This document shows, piece by piece, positions 48,444 to 59,574 of a stretch of DNA of 64,000 nt (its first letter is position 1; each line of letters opens with the position of its first letter). Under the pieces are notes generated by a model. The model was not told where the DNA came from. It ran no database searches and saw nothing but the letters and a program-made list of their open reading frames with translations. Source of the DNA: Candidatus Tepidiaquacella proteinivora (lineage in GTDB: Bacteria; Bacteroidota; Ignavibacteria; Tepidaquicellales; Tepidaquicellaceae); NCBI GenBank assembly GCA_013348845.1, contig CP054675.1, positions 310,001-374,000 of the forward strand, read 5' to 3'. A program made the position numbers and the translations under genes.

Positions 48444-51419
48444 TTATTTAGGTTTTATAATTACACCTAATTTCTGATAAGTATTCATTTTTATGGTTAG
48501 AGGTTTTTCTAATCTGATGTGTTTAACATATTTTTTTTCCTCAATGGGTTGAATGGAAGATAACCAGTCCCAATCTATAAAATTGTCCTTAATTTTTGAA
48601 TTTATAGTAAAATAGTGAATCATAAATGAAGTTATATTATGGAAAAAGTGAGAGCCCTGAGAAGGTTCTACATCCATATCTTTCATACCCGCTTCAACAA
48701 TAACTTTTGCACCCGAAATATTAGACCAGGTAACAGGTATCCCAAGCCATGGGTCTAAAGTACCCCATCTACCCAATCCTATCAATATATATGGTGTTTT
48801 TTCGTTAAGTAATTTTGAATTAAACTGATTTACCTCTAATGCGATGTCTCTTGTTTTAGACCTTTCAAACTTATGGATGTCAACAAAAACTATATCTCTG
48901 ATATAATCAATAGTACCGTTTCCAAGAACTTCAGTACTCTTACAAATTAAATTTTCTCTGTTAATACTATTAATTGTATGGTCAGAAGTATCTTCCGAAA
49001 TAACCACAGGTCTCATTTGCAGGATTCCGAATTCTTTTGGTTCTCCTTTCGGTACAGACATTCTGACGGCAAACTCTATTTCAACGGGGGTCCCTAAACC
49101 AGAAGAGCCGATATTCAGAAGTAATTGTATAATTGATGGCAGCGGAAAAATATTGTTTTTAAGAATTGGAGAAAAAGTTACCAGTCTGGAGCCGTGTCTT
49201 GATAGCCCATCATAGATAGCATTATTTTCATGTGAATATGTCGAACCGACATAATGTAAAGTTCCATCTTCCTCAGCGGAATGTATATCATAAAGTTTGG
49301 TATAATTATCAATATAATTATAATCAGAGTCATTGTAATCTGCTTCAAGGTCAAGGGCATAAAAATATTTCTGATTATTAGATAATGCTTCTTTAGGATT
49401 ATAGAACTGTATTAGTTTGGTTGGATATTTTGGACAAAATCTGACACAATTTCCACCTTCAACAATTGTTTTACCAAGTCCTAATGCAACAAGTACAACA
49501 CCATCTTTTGAGCTCATAGGTGGTAAGGGATAGTAATTATAAGATTTAGCAACTCCTGAAAAGTCGGGGTAAAATCTGTTTTTATGTATAGTACCCATCA
49601 TTCTCTGAATAATTACAGCCATTTTCTCTTCTTCCATTCTGTAAGAAGTAATCTTAATGTAATTTTTTGCATTAGGAGAGAAAGTTGAAGCATAAACTAA
49701 TTTGATTGCATTTAACAAATCCCTCAATCTTTTTTCAAGGTCGGGGTGATTGTTTGGAATCATATAAGTATCATAGACGCCTGCAAAAGGATGATATTGT
49801 GAGTCTTCGAGCAGGCTTGAAGACCTGACTGAAAGAGGAAATTGTACAAGGTCAAGAAAATCACTTAAGTTTGAAACAATATCAGCAGGGAACTTATTAG
49901 CTTCAAAGAATCTTCTTTTTATTTCGTCGTAATCTTCAGATTTTAAAGCAAAACTTCTAAGATTATTCTCGTCTAAAAACTGGTCGAAAGCATCTGTTCC
50001 AATAACAACAGCAGAGGGAACATCAATTTTGACACCAGAGAAATTATTAGTAATATTATAGAAATTTACAAGTGTATTCAGAAAACTTAATCCGCGCGCT
50101 TTTCCTCCTATTGAACCACCGCCAATTCTGGCAAAATTATAATTTGGGTCAAAAGTTGTTTTTTTAAAGTCAGTTATAATACCCCGTGTTCTTACTTTTC
50201 TGTATTGTTTCAGTGCTGCAATTAAATAGCTTCTTAAATCTTCTATTGATTTATAATCTTCTACCTTTTTAGGTCTCAACTTATCAGCCAGCCAAAATTC
50301 TGTTCTTGCTTTAAGCCAGTTGGAAAAATGGTTCCTTTCTCCGTGATATCTGATTGATTCAGCTGGTAATTTTTTCAGTACTTTCTCAAGAGATATTAAA
50401 TCAGTGGCTCTGCCAACTTCTTTTCCATCTGGTGTTTTGAAAATAAAATCACCGAAACCAAAGTGTTGAGTAATGAATTCCCTTAACTCTTGTAAAAATA
50501 ATGGTGATTGTTTTAGCAGAAAGCTCAGCTTGTGTTCCTCAGCTTTTATTTTATTTGAAGGGTCTGAAGATTGTAATAAAATCGGAATATCTGAATAGTG
50601 TTTCCTGACTTCATTGGCAAAAATAAATCCCGCATCTTTATTGTGTATCCCATCTTTACTAAACTCTACATCTGAAATTATACCAAGTATATATTCCTGA
50701 TATTTATTAAAGTAATCAAAAGCTTCCTCATAACTTGTGCATAGAATAATTTTCGGTCTTGCACGCATTCTTAAGGATTTATGGTATATATTGATACCCT
50801 CTAAAATAAGTCTTTGCGATTGTTTTATAATTTCAGTATAAATAACAGGTAAAAAAGTAGAATAACTTCTTATATCATCTTCTATTAAAATAATAGACTG
50901 AACCCCAATAAGTTTGGTATCATTTTCAATATTCATTTTGTCTTCAAGGCATTTTATGACACCAATTATTAGTTTATAATCTCCTGTCCAGATAAAGATT
51001 TTTTCATAAACATTAATATCAGGTCTTTGTAATAAATTCTTTATTTCTAAATTATCAAATGAAAGTAATACAATCGGAATATCGGGATATAAATTTTTAA
51101 TTTTATGTGCAAATTCTATAGGCGACATTTCGTCTATGTGCAAAGTCGTAACAACTAAATCAATTCTTTTTTCCTCCAGTAATTTTAAAGCATCTTTAAC
51201 ACTATTAGTTCGGGTAATTTCCGGAGCGTGGGTTAACTGCAATCCCTGATATTCATTTCTGATTAATTCATATAATCTTCCATCTTCTTCAAACAGATAT
51301 AAATCATAAAGACTTGAAACAAGCAGAACATCCCTGATTCGTTTTTTCATTAGATTGTTGAATTCCTGAAACAAACTAATAAAATTCAGGTCTAACAACT
51401 TTAAATCTGATTGTACCAT
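48444..51419 (-). CDS. Two-receiver protein with PEP/pyruvate-binding (PPDK N-terminal) domain and unknown C-terminal domain
   Basis: The 991-aa protein has four parts. Residues about 30-150 resemble a receiver domain but the acceptor aspartate position reads VVTTL. Residues about 172-320 are a second receiver with IILIEDD, acceptor-like IISDVEF near 248, LLQSSDPS and a lysine in FLLKQ. Residues about 425-830 match the ATP-grasp PEP/pyruvate-binding domain: RIGGGSIGGKARGLSFLN, PLSVRSSSLLEDSQ, PFAGVYDTY, and IEFAVR...LQMRPV. Residues about 880-985 form a domain with GLGRWGTLDPWLGIPVTW and SHFFHNITSFMIHYF. The mobile phosphohistidine domain (TSHxA) and the PEP-forming TIM barrel of PEP synthase and PPDK are absent. 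So it cannot run the full reaction alone. I infer a signalling or regulatory ATP-binding protein. It has its own terminator. Confidence 0.8.
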   Translation of the reverse strand: MVQSDLKLLDLNFISLFQEFNNLMKKRIRDVLLVSSLYDLYLFEEDGRLYELIRNEYQGLQLTHAPEITRTNSVKDALKLLEEKRIDLVVTTLHIDEMSPIEFAHKIKNLYPDIPIVLLSFDNLEIKNLLQRPDINVYEKIFIWTGDYKLIIGVIKCLEDKMNIENDTKLIGVQSIILIEDDIRSYSTFLPVIYTEIIKQSQRLILEGINIYHKSLRMRARPKIILCTSYEEAFDYFNKYQEYILGIISDVEFSKDGIHNKDAGFIFANEVRKHYSDIPILLQSSDPSNKIKAEEHKLSFLLKQSPLFLQELREFITQHFGFGDFIFKTPDGKEVGRATDLISLEKVLKKLPAESIRYHGERNHFSNWLKARTEFWLADKLRPKKVEDYKSIEDLRSYLIAALKQYRKVRTRGIITDFKKTTFDPNYNFARIGGGSIGGKARGLSFLNTLVNFYNITNNFSGVKIDVPSAVVIGTDAFDQFLDENNLRSFALKSEDYDEIKRRFFEANKFPADIVSNLSDFLDLVQFPLSVRSSSLLEDSQYHPFAGVYDTYMIPNNHPDLEKRLRDLLNAIKLVYASTFSPNAKNYIKITSYRMEEEKMAVIIQRMMGTIHKNRFYPDFSGVAKSYNYYPLPPMSSKDGVVLVALGLGKTIVEGGNCVRFCPKYPTKLIQFYNPKEALSNNQKYFYALDLEADYNDSDYNYIDNYTKLYDIHSAEEDGTLHYVGSTYSHENNAIYDGLSRHGSRLVTFSPILKNNIFPLPSIIQLLLNIGSSGLGTPVEIEFAVRMSVPKGEPKEFGILQMRPVVISEDTSDHTINSINRENLICKSTEVLGNGTIDYIRDIVFVDIHKFERSKTRDIALEVNQFNSKLLNEKTPYILIGLGRWGTLDPWLGIPVTWSNISGAKVIVEAGMKDMDVEPSQGSHFFHNITSFMIHYFTINSKIKDNFIDWDWLSSIQPIEEKKYVKHIRLEKPLTIKMNTYQKLGVIIKPK

Positions 51420-51443
51420 AACATAATAATTAGTACTCTAATA

Positions 51444-51476
51444 TAAAAAAAAGGAGCGAATATTAAAATTCGCTCC
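51444..51476 (-). terminator. Intrinsic terminator of gdhA
   Basis: GGAGCGAAT at 51453-51461 is the exact inverse complement of ATTCGCTCC at 51468-51476, with a 6-nt loop. On the minus strand the stem runs into eight T residues. Confidence 0.92.
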
Positions 51477-51508
51477 GTAATATAAAAAATGTGTTATTGA
51501 ATTTCCTT

Positions 51509-52912
<1,404 letters not shown>

Positions 52913-52917
52913 TTATG

Positions 52918-52945
52918 AATATATTTATTGTATAGAAAAGAACAA
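52918..52945 (-). promoter_or_regulatory. Probable promoter of gdhA
   Basis: On the minus strand TTGTTC (52945-52940) and TATATT (52923-52918) are 16 nt apart. Transcription would start near 52911, about 45 nt before the ATG. The -35 matches consensus weakly. The rest of the 215-bp gap to 53082 shows nothing further. Confidence 0.4.
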
Positions 52946-53082
52946 TAAATTGCTATTTACAGGAATTAGGAATAATTTATTAATAAAATACCAGCGGTAT
53001 CAGTATTATTTTCTATCAAGTTTTGGTAGTTATTATATTACAAATATAAAATAAAAATTTTTAAAAAAATATCAATTATTTA

Positions 53083-54216
53083 TTATATATATTTGTCGTA
53101 AATCCTGTATATCTTATATAGTTCTGCGTCAAGATTTACAGCAGTTTGCACCATTGGTATGTTGTCTTCAAGTACCCATGAGATTTCAGCGTTACTTATT
53201 CCTTTCTTGTGGCAGGTTTCTATTGTATCTTTAATAAATACTGCTTCTATACCTTTCTTCTGATACTCGTGTATAATCCCCATTGTTATAAGCCTAATAC
53301 CATTTATTTTTTTTCTGTTTATTAACATTTTAAATATACCAAATGGAAATAATCTGCCATTCATTTTCTTAAATACCTGATTGTAATCCGGTAATGCCAT
53401 AGAGAACCCAACCGGCTTACCATCTACTTCAGCAAAATAAACAAGGTCCGGGTCTGCAAGGGGTCGTAAGATATGTGCTACAAAATCGAATTCTTCATCA
53501 GTCATAGGAACAAAACCCCAGTTATATTTCCATGCATTGTTATAAACTTCTTTAATTAGACTTAACTCTTTCTTAATTTCTTTTATTCTTAAAATGCGAA
53601 ATGAAATATTATCCCGCTTGCGTACAATTTCGCTTACTCTTTTTAATTTATTCAATACTTCAGTATTGGATAAAATACTTTCTCCAACATGATAAGCATA
53701 TAAATCCTTTGCTTTTGTAAATCCAAAATTATGTATTAATTCTATATAGTAAGGTGGGTTATATGTCATAAGTATTACAGGGGGAGAGTCAAATCCCTCG
53801 ATTAGCAATCCTACTTCATCATTAGTTGACAGATTAACAGGACCGCGTATAACCTCCATTCCTTTTGATTTAAGGAAATCAACAGCAGCTTCAAATAGTT
53901 TATCAGAGACATCGTAATCATCAATGCATTCAAAATATCCGAAAAATCCAACTTTATCATTATGGAATTTATTGTGATTCTCATTTACTATCGCTGCTAT
54001 TCTTCCGGAAAGTTCCCCGTTTTTATAAGCAAGGAAAAGAGCAATATCAGCGTGTTTGAAGAATGGGTTTATGGTTTTAGTTAGATTTCTTCTCACATCA
54101 AAAATAAGTGGTGGAACCCAGTTTTTATCATTTTTGTATATACGCCATGGAAATTTAATAAATCGATATTTATCATCTTCCGTTAAGACTCTTTTAATTT
54201 CTACGTTGGCTTTCAT
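53083..54216 (-). CDS. GNAT-like N-acetyltransferase of unknown substrate
   Basis: From ATG 54216 the product has 377 aa; a TTG at 54240 would overlap bcp, so I prefer the ATG, 10 bp after the bcp stop. It begins VEIKRVLTEDDKYRFIKFPW and WRIYKNDKNWVPPLIFDVRR, then has RGPVNLSTNDEVGLLIEGFD and a C-terminal acetyl-CoA-fold region (FAEVDGKPVGFSMALPDY, TMGIIHEYQKKGIEAVFIK). This is the pattern of a family of large GNAT-like proteins in Bacteroidota and Proteobacteria with no proven substrate. Placed with bcp and ftsX in a probable operon. Confidence 0.75.
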   Translation of the reverse strand: MKANVEIKRVLTEDDKYRFIKFPWRIYKNDKNWVPPLIFDVRRNLTKTINPFFKHADIALFLAYKNGELSGRIAAIVNENHNKFHNDKVGFFGYFECIDDYDVSDKLFEAAVDFLKSKGMEVIRGPVNLSTNDEVGLLIEGFDSPPVILMTYNPPYYIELIHNFGFTKAKDLYAYHVGESILSNTEVLNKLKRVSEIVRKRDNISFRILRIKEIKKELSLIKEVYNNAWKYNWGFVPMTDEEFDFVAHILRPLADPDLVYFAEVDGKPVGFSMALPDYNQVFKKMNGRLFPFGIFKMLINRKKINGIRLITMGIIHEYQKKGIEAVFIKDTIETCHKKGISNAEISWVLEDNIPMVQTAVNLDAELYKIYRIYDKYI

Positions 54217-54226
54217 TTTATATTGT

Positions 54227-54667
54227 TTAAAATTCTTCAATATGTCCTTTAACTTTAACCTTACTGAAGATTTTTTCGATTATCCCTTCTTCATTAATTA
54301 TGAATGTAGTTCTTTCTATACCCATATATTTCTTGCCATAAAGACTTTTTTCTTTCCAGACATTATATTTTTTCAGTACTTCTATATTTTCATCAGAAAG
54401 TAAAAGGAAGGGAAGTTTATATTTTGATTTAAATTTTTTATGTGATTCAATACTGTCTTTACTAATACCAATAATAACCGCATTCTTTTTTTCGAATACT
54501 TTAATATTGTCTCTGAAGTCACATGCTTCAGCGGTACAACCGGAAGTATTGTCCTTTGGATAAAAATAAAGAATAATTTTTTTGCCCCTGAAATTTTTTA
54601 GTGAAATTTTTTCTCCTGTATCGGCTATTAAAGTAAAGTCAGGAGCTTTATCACCTTCTTTAAGCAT
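54227..54667 (-). CDS. bcp: Thioredoxin-dependent thiol peroxidase (Bcp/PrxQ)
   Basis: The 146-aa peroxiredoxin reduces hydrogen peroxide and organic peroxides. It shows LKEGDKAPDFTLIADTGE, LYFYPKDNTSGCTAEACDFRD with both the peroxidatic and nearby resolving cysteines of the PrxQ type, and IGISKDSIESHKKF. It sits between ftsX (5 bp upstream) and the acetyltransferase gene. Confidence 0.95.
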   Translation of the reverse strand: MLKEGDKAPDFTLIADTGEKISLKNFRGKKIILYFYPKDNTSGCTAEACDFRDNIKVFEKKNAVIIGISKDSIESHKKFKSKYKLPFLLLSDENIEVLKKYNVWKEKSLYGKKYMGIERTTFIINEEGIIEKIFSKVKVKGHIEEF

Positions 54668-54672
54668 AGTTT

Positions 54673-55551
54673 TTATGTTGTTTCCTTTTTAAGAAATCTT
54701 TTTACAGAAATAACACTGCCAAATACACCTAAAAATAAACCTATCAAAACTATATATATTATGAAATCGTATGATATAAGAGTAATTTTAAGTTCATTTT
54801 TGAAAAACGGAGATGAAAGGTATATATTAAATAAAAAGAGAATTGTAAGTGCGAAAATAACTCCGAAAAGTCCGATGATAAAACCTTCAATCACAAAAGG
54901 GGAAACAATGAAAGATGTTTTTGCACCAAGAAGTTTCAACAATTCAATTAATTTTCTTCTTGAAGAAATAACAAGACGCACTGTATTTGAAACAAGAAAT
55001 ATAGAAGAAAGTGAAATCAGAACAAGGGAAACAAGATTTATTGTTAGAATTAAAGATGAATTCTTTTCTATTATCTCAAGATATTTTTCAGGAAATTTAA
55101 TATCGTCAACTTTCGGTAATGCGGAAATTTGTTGTTTGATTTTATTCAGCCTGTCTGTAGATTTATATTCATCATATAAATTAATCTTTATGGATGCAGG
55201 AAGTGGATTATATTCCAGTATTTCCAGCATTTCCTTCCCGAATTCTTTTTCGAAAATTTTTAGTGCGTCTTCTTTGGAAACATAAGTTATATTCTTCACT
55301 CCGCCTATTGTCCTGATTTTTTCTTTTAAATCATTCAGTTCTTCTGAACTTATATCATCTGCGAGAAATACCTCTATCTCTACTTTATCTTTTATTGCTT
55401 TAATTAATCTGTTAGAATAAAGGGATAGGGATATGAAAATAGAAATCAGAATTAAAGAAAGTGTAATTGTAAATATAGCGGTAGTAGTAGAAAGTTTTGC
55501 CTTATTTAATCCTCTGAATGCTTCTTTTGTTAAGTAATCTAACTTAATCAA
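54673..55551 (-). CDS. ftsX: Cell-division ABC transporter permease FtsX
   Basis: The 292-aa protein has four membrane segments, one at residues about 20-45 and three in the C-terminal half, with a periplasmic domain (IEVFLADDISSEELNDLKEKI, VSKEDALKIFEKEFG) between the first and second. These are FtsX hallmarks. FtsX works with the ATPase FtsE to control cell-wall hydrolases at the division site. ftsE is not in the window. Wall-hydrolysis genes (amidase, rlpA) lie 7-9 kb away. It overlaps the symporter gene by 4 bp. Confidence 0.92.
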   Translation of the reverse strand: MIKLDYLTKEAFRGLNKAKLSTTTAIFTITLSLILISIFISLSLYSNRLIKAIKDKVEIEVFLADDISSEELNDLKEKIRTIGGVKNITYVSKEDALKIFEKEFGKEMLEILEYNPLPASIKINLYDEYKSTDRLNKIKQQISALPKVDDIKFPEKYLEIIEKNSSLILTINLVSLVLISLSSIFLVSNTVRLVISSRRKLIELLKLLGAKTSFIVSPFVIEGFIIGLFGVIFALTILFLFNIYLSSPFFKNELKITLISYDFIIYIVLIGLFLGVFGSVISVKRFLKKETT

Positions 55552-57353
55552 TTAGTGTTATTACTTTTATTATTAAAATTAAAATAAATTATTATACCAC
55601 AAACCAAACCAATAACAAAATAAACAAGAGCAATACCATAATATCCAAAAATAAGTTTTCCAATTCCAAATAGAAACATATAAACTAATACTATACCCGC
55701 AATCCAGTCTATGAATAGTTTGTAGTATCCTTTATCACTTTTAATATCCGGATATGCAACTGAAAATTTTTTCCATCCAATTCCACCCGGATGAACTATC
55801 CTGTAAAAACTAATTAATTTTTCATTTTGTACAGGAGAAGTAACGAAAGTAAATATTAGCCAGATAATTGTTGTCAAAGGAACAATTATATATAAAGTAT
55901 CAGGAAAGCCTTTGTTTATATCTATAATAAAACTACCCCATTTAAAAACAGGGAACGTAATATATTTAGTCAGAATTTTTATTAAGCCGACAAGAACAAA
56001 CGGTGCAATAGTAGCTGCAATCTCACTAATTGCATTAATTCGCCACCAGTACCATCTTAATATCAGAACAAGACCAAGTCCCGCTCCGCATTCAATAACA
56101 AATTCCCAGACCCCTGAAATCGTATTCATTTGTGTCGTAATCAGAACCGAAAGTATCATAAGCAAAATTGTAATCAACCTTGAAATAATTACATAGTGTT
56201 TTTCCTGCTTATCTTTTTTCAAAAACCTTTTATAAAAATCATTTACCAGATATGATGTACCCCAGTTTAAATGAGTTGCTATTGTTGACATATACGCAGC
56301 AAAAAATGCTGCCAGCATTAACCCTTTAAGACCAACGGGCAAAAATTCATTCATTGAATAAACATATCCCAATCCTTTATCCTTTAAATCCGGATAAAGA
56401 ACTAATGTACAAAGCCCGACAATTATCCAGGGCCAGGGTCTTATGCAATAATGAGCAACCTGAAAAAATAAAGTTGCAAAAACAGAATTTTTTTCATCTT
56501 TTGCGCTCATCATCCTTTGCGCTACATATCCGCCACCGCCAGGTTCTGCGCCCGGATACCATGATGCCCACCACTGAATACCAATAAAAGCAAGAAAAGT
56601 AGAAATTGAAATTGCAAAAGCGCCAGAATAAGAAACTGATTCTGTATTTGATGATATTACAGGAAGAAAATTGAAAGCCCATTCAGGTAATTTTGCCTGC
56701 AACCCACTTACACCACCAATTTGCTGACTATTAACTACAAGAATAGCAAGAACAATACAACCAGTCATAGCAAGTACGAATTGAAAAGCATCAGTTACAG
56801 CAACTCCCCACAATCCGCTTAATGCAGAATAAATCGCAGTAATCAGCATTGCAAGACCGATATAGATCATAACATTGGACTCATTCACATATTCAGGGAA
56901 AATACCAATTAATATTTTCATCATAGCCAGATTAACCCAACCCATAATAATAACATTCATAAACAAACCTAAATATATGCTTTTGAAACCGCGCAGAAAT
57001 GCAGATGCTTTACCGGAATACCTTAATTCAATAAACTCAACATCAGTAAGAATATTTGCCCTTCTCCACAGCCTTGCATAGAAAAAAACAGTAAGCATTC
57101 CGCCAATCAGCATATTCCACCACAACCAGTTACCCGCAATGCCGTTTTTATTTACCAGCTCTGTTACCGCCAGCGGAGTATCAGCAGCAAAAGTTGTAGC
57201 AACCATAGATAATCCAGCCAGCCACCAAGGTAATTTTCTCCCTGATAAAAAAAACGATTCTGTATTTTTACTTGCTCTTTTATAGTAATAAGCCCCGATA
57301 AGTAACGAAAATATAAAATACAATAAAATAATTATCCAATCTAAAAGATGCAT
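55548..57353 (-). CDS. Sodium:solute symporter family transporter
   Basis: The 601-aa protein has about 13 membrane segments of the SSS family. It starts LDWIIILLYFIFSLLIGAYY and has YKRASKNTESFFLSGRKLPW, then WWLAGLSMVATTFAADTPLAV, which is typical of the sodium-site region. AAFFAAYMSTIATHLNWGTSYLVNDFY is the conserved segment of the eighth-to-ninth helix region. Substrate could be a sugar, amino acid or carboxylate and cannot be read. It is first in a probable symporter-ftsX-bcp-acetyltransferase transcript. A TATAAT lies just before the start on the minus strand. Confidence 0.9.
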   Translation of the reverse strand: MHLLDWIIILLYFIFSLLIGAYYYKRASKNTESFFLSGRKLPWWLAGLSMVATTFAADTPLAVTELVNKNGIAGNWLWWNMLIGGMLTVFFYARLWRRANILTDVEFIELRYSGKASAFLRGFKSIYLGLFMNVIIMGWVNLAMMKILIGIFPEYVNESNVMIYIGLAMLITAIYSALSGLWGVAVTDAFQFVLAMTGCIVLAILVVNSQQIGGVSGLQAKLPEWAFNFLPVISSNTESVSYSGAFAISISTFLAFIGIQWWASWYPGAEPGGGGYVAQRMMSAKDEKNSVFATLFFQVAHYCIRPWPWIIVGLCTLVLYPDLKDKGLGYVYSMNEFLPVGLKGLMLAAFFAAYMSTIATHLNWGTSYLVNDFYKRFLKKDKQEKHYVIISRLITILLMILSVLITTQMNTISGVWEFVIECGAGLGLVLILRWYWWRINAISEIAATIAPFVLVGLIKILTKYITFPVFKWGSFIIDINKGFPDTLYIIVPLTTIIWLIFTFVTSPVQNEKLISFYRIVHPGGIGWKKFSVAYPDIKSDKGYYKLFIDWIAGIVLVYMFLFGIGKLIFGYYGIALVYFVIGLVCGIIIYFNFNNKSNNTN

Positions 57354-57561
57354 ATCATAATTTTATTATACAAAATAAAATAAATTGATTTATAAAGAAA
57401 TTAAAAATATTGGTATTTTATTTTAAGATTAATTCATTTGACGGACGAATAAATGAGTATATATAACTTTTTAAAAAAATCTTTCTTGAAAATTCAATTC
57501 CTTTAAAGATAACTAAATAATAACTTTTACCTTATTGTATGTTTTGGATTTTTTTTCTATT

Positions 57562-57605
57562 TTGACAAGAAAAAATTTTAAATTTTATAGTACAAAATAT
57601 CGGAG
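57562..57605 (+). promoter_or_regulatory. Promoter and ribosome-binding site of the secreted repeat protein gene
   Basis: TTGACA at 57562-57567 and TATAGT at 57586-57591 are 18 nt apart. The ribosome-binding site CGGAG at 57601-57605 lies 5 nt before the ATG. The -35 is full consensus. The leader would be very short, about 13 nt. Confidence 0.55.
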
Positions 57606-57610
57606 AAAAT

Positions 57611-58507
57611 ATGCATCCGTTAAAAATTAAAGGACAATATCTTATACTACTGATTATTATTTCTCTATTGAATTCCTTTTCTTTATTTGCTCATGAAGAA
57701 CCTTCCAAAACTCTTAAAGAAAAAGAAGATAAAGAAGAGAAAAGAATGTTTATATTAAAAAATAAAATTAACTCTGTTACTGTCTGGAAAAATAAATTAG
57801 AAAGCGGCGTTCCCGACATTCAGAGCAGAACTAAATATTATACGATGTTTTATGATGAGAAGGGGAATCTGTCTTCAATTTATGTTTTCACCCCGACGGG
57901 TCTCTTGGAGTACAGAACAGAATATACTTATGATAACGATAATAATATGATAAGCGATACGGATTATGATATAGACGGTAACATTATAGAAAAGAGTGAA
58001 TTTAAATATGATTCAGAAGGAAGAGTTACGGAACAATTTAATTACGATAGTACAGGTGCTCTGGATTCAAGATTTACTTATACAATTGACAATGAAAACC
58101 ATCAGATAATATTCATTAAATACAAACCGCTTGACAATATTGAATACAAAATTATTTATAAATATTCCGGTTCTGTTGACAGCGGAAACAATATAGAAAT
58201 TATAAAACAAAAGCCCGGCGGTGAATTAATTATGCGGGTACAAAATGTATTTGATAGCAATAACTTCAGACTTAAAAAAATAATTTATGATGAGAACAAC
58301 CGGATAATGTATTATTTCCAGTATGAATACTATAAAGACACAAAAAATTTCTCTTCAATAACAAAAAAATCAGAGCAGAATAAAATATTAATGAAATCAG
58401 TTTACGATTATAACGAAAATGGATTAATAAATAATGTAGTTAATTACGACGAAAATAATGCAATAATTACTTATATGAGCTATACTTACGATTACAAAGA
58501 AGAATGA
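57611..58507 (+). CDS. Secreted protein with RHS/YD-like beta repeats
   Basis: The 298-aa protein has a signal peptide (YLILLIIISLLNSFSLFA) and a charged segment. Then come five or more copies of a short repeat of the form Y-x-Y-D-x-x-N/G-x-hydrophobic: YTYDNDNNMISDTDYDIDGN, KYDSEGRVTEQFNYDSTG, VYDYNENGLINNVVNYDENN. This resembles RHS/YD or MORN-like beta-hairpin repeats of cell-surface proteins. There is no toxin domain and no type IX sorting domain. Function unknown. It has its own promoter and a Shine-Dalgarno sequence. Confidence 0.7.
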   Translation: MHPLKIKGQYLILLIIISLLNSFSLFAHEEPSKTLKEKEDKEEKRMFILKNKINSVTVWKNKLESGVPDIQSRTKYYTMFYDEKGNLSSIYVFTPTGLLEYRTEYTYDNDNNMISDTDYDIDGNIIEKSEFKYDSEGRVTEQFNYDSTGALDSRFTYTIDNENHQIIFIKYKPLDNIEYKIIYKYSGSVDSGNNIEIIKQKPGGELIMRVQNVFDSNNFRLKKIIYDENNRIMYYFQYEYYKDTKNFSSITKKSEQNKILMKSVYDYNENGLINNVVNYDENNAIITYMSYTYDYKEE

Positions 58508-58587
58508 ATAAATTATTATTAATAAAGTTGATATCTATTATAAAAGGAAAAGTTTATTTTATGATAAATTAATTAAAGGAAAATAAA

Positions 58588-59361
58588 ATGAGTGAGAAAG
58601 AGTATAATATTCATGATTTTGATGTTGCGTTAATTTGTGAATATTTTTCGGGTATGGATCGCCAGGGTCCGGGTAGTAGGGAAGCGACAATAAAGGCATT
58701 GGGTTTCATTGATAATATAGATGTGAAATCAAAAATTGTTGATCTGGGATGTGGTACCGGCGCTCAAACAATAGTTTTAGCAGAAAACACTCCTTGTAGT
58801 ATAACAGCAATTGATATTTATCCGGGTTTTATTGCAAAGCTAAATGAAAATGTACGAAAATTAAATCTTCAAAGCAGAGTTAAAGGGATTATAGGTTCAA
58901 TGGACAAGCTTGAATTTGAAAATAACGAATTGGATCTTATCTGGAGTGAGGGCGCTATATATAATATTGGTTTTGAAAAAGGTCTGAAATATTGGAATAA
59001 GTTTTTGAAAAAAGGGGGGTATGTTGCTGTTACAGAGGCATCATGGTTTAGAGATGAGCAGCCAGAGGAAATATATGATTTTTGGAGTGAAGCATATCCG
59101 GAAATAGATACCATTCCAAATAAAATTGCTCAAATGCAAAATGCAGGATATATTGTTGTAGCATCATTCATATTGCCTGAGGTATGCTGGAATGAAAATT
59201 TTTTTAAGCCGGCGGTAAAATTGCAGGAAGAATTCCTGAATAAATACAAAGGTAATAAATCAGCGGAAGAATTTATAAAATACGAAAAGTATCATGCATA
59301 TCTTTATGATAAGTATAAAGATTATTATGGATATGTATTTTACATCGGAAAGAAAATATAA
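58588..59361 (+). CDS. Class I SAM-dependent methyltransferase (small-molecule type)
   Basis: The 257-aa protein has the SAM loop [18 protein letters not shown] near residues 50-65, acidic motif [30 protein letters not shown] and [12 protein letters not shown]. It matches UbiE/arsenite-methyltransferase-like enzymes that act on small molecules. Cysteines typical of arsenite methyltransferase are not present in the right pattern. AAAGGA lies ahead of the ATG. It stands alone between accessory genes. Confidence 0.85.
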   Translation: MSEKEYNIHDFDVALICEYFSGMDRQGPGSREATIKALGFIDNIDVKSKIVDLGCGTGAQTIVLAENTPCSITAIDIYPGFIAKLNENVRKLNLQSRVKGIIGSMDKLEFENNELDLIWSEGAIYNIGFEKGLKYWNKFLKKGGYVAVTEASWFRDEQPEEIYDFWSEAYPEIDTIPNKIAQMQNAGYIVVASFILPEVCWNENFFKPAVKLQEEFLNKYKGNKSAEEFIKYEKYHAYLYDKYKDYYGYVFYIGKKI

Positions 59362-59574
59362 AACTCAGCCTGCATAAACTAAATAATTAATAAATTAACG
59401 GAGTAAAATTAATAATTTTTTATTTTAACTTTTTTTCATTATTTTAAACCCTTACGATATTAATACAAATATGATCAAATATTTATATCGATGATTTAAT
59501 GAATAAAAAAGGAGTATAATAGAACTAATTTTTAAAATATCGCTGATTGGCAGTTATACGCCATTAAAACGACA

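Noticed and set aside
54761-55285. 174-codon plus-strand open frame inside ftsX
   Set aside because: Antisense to ftsX, low-complexity composition and no family features.
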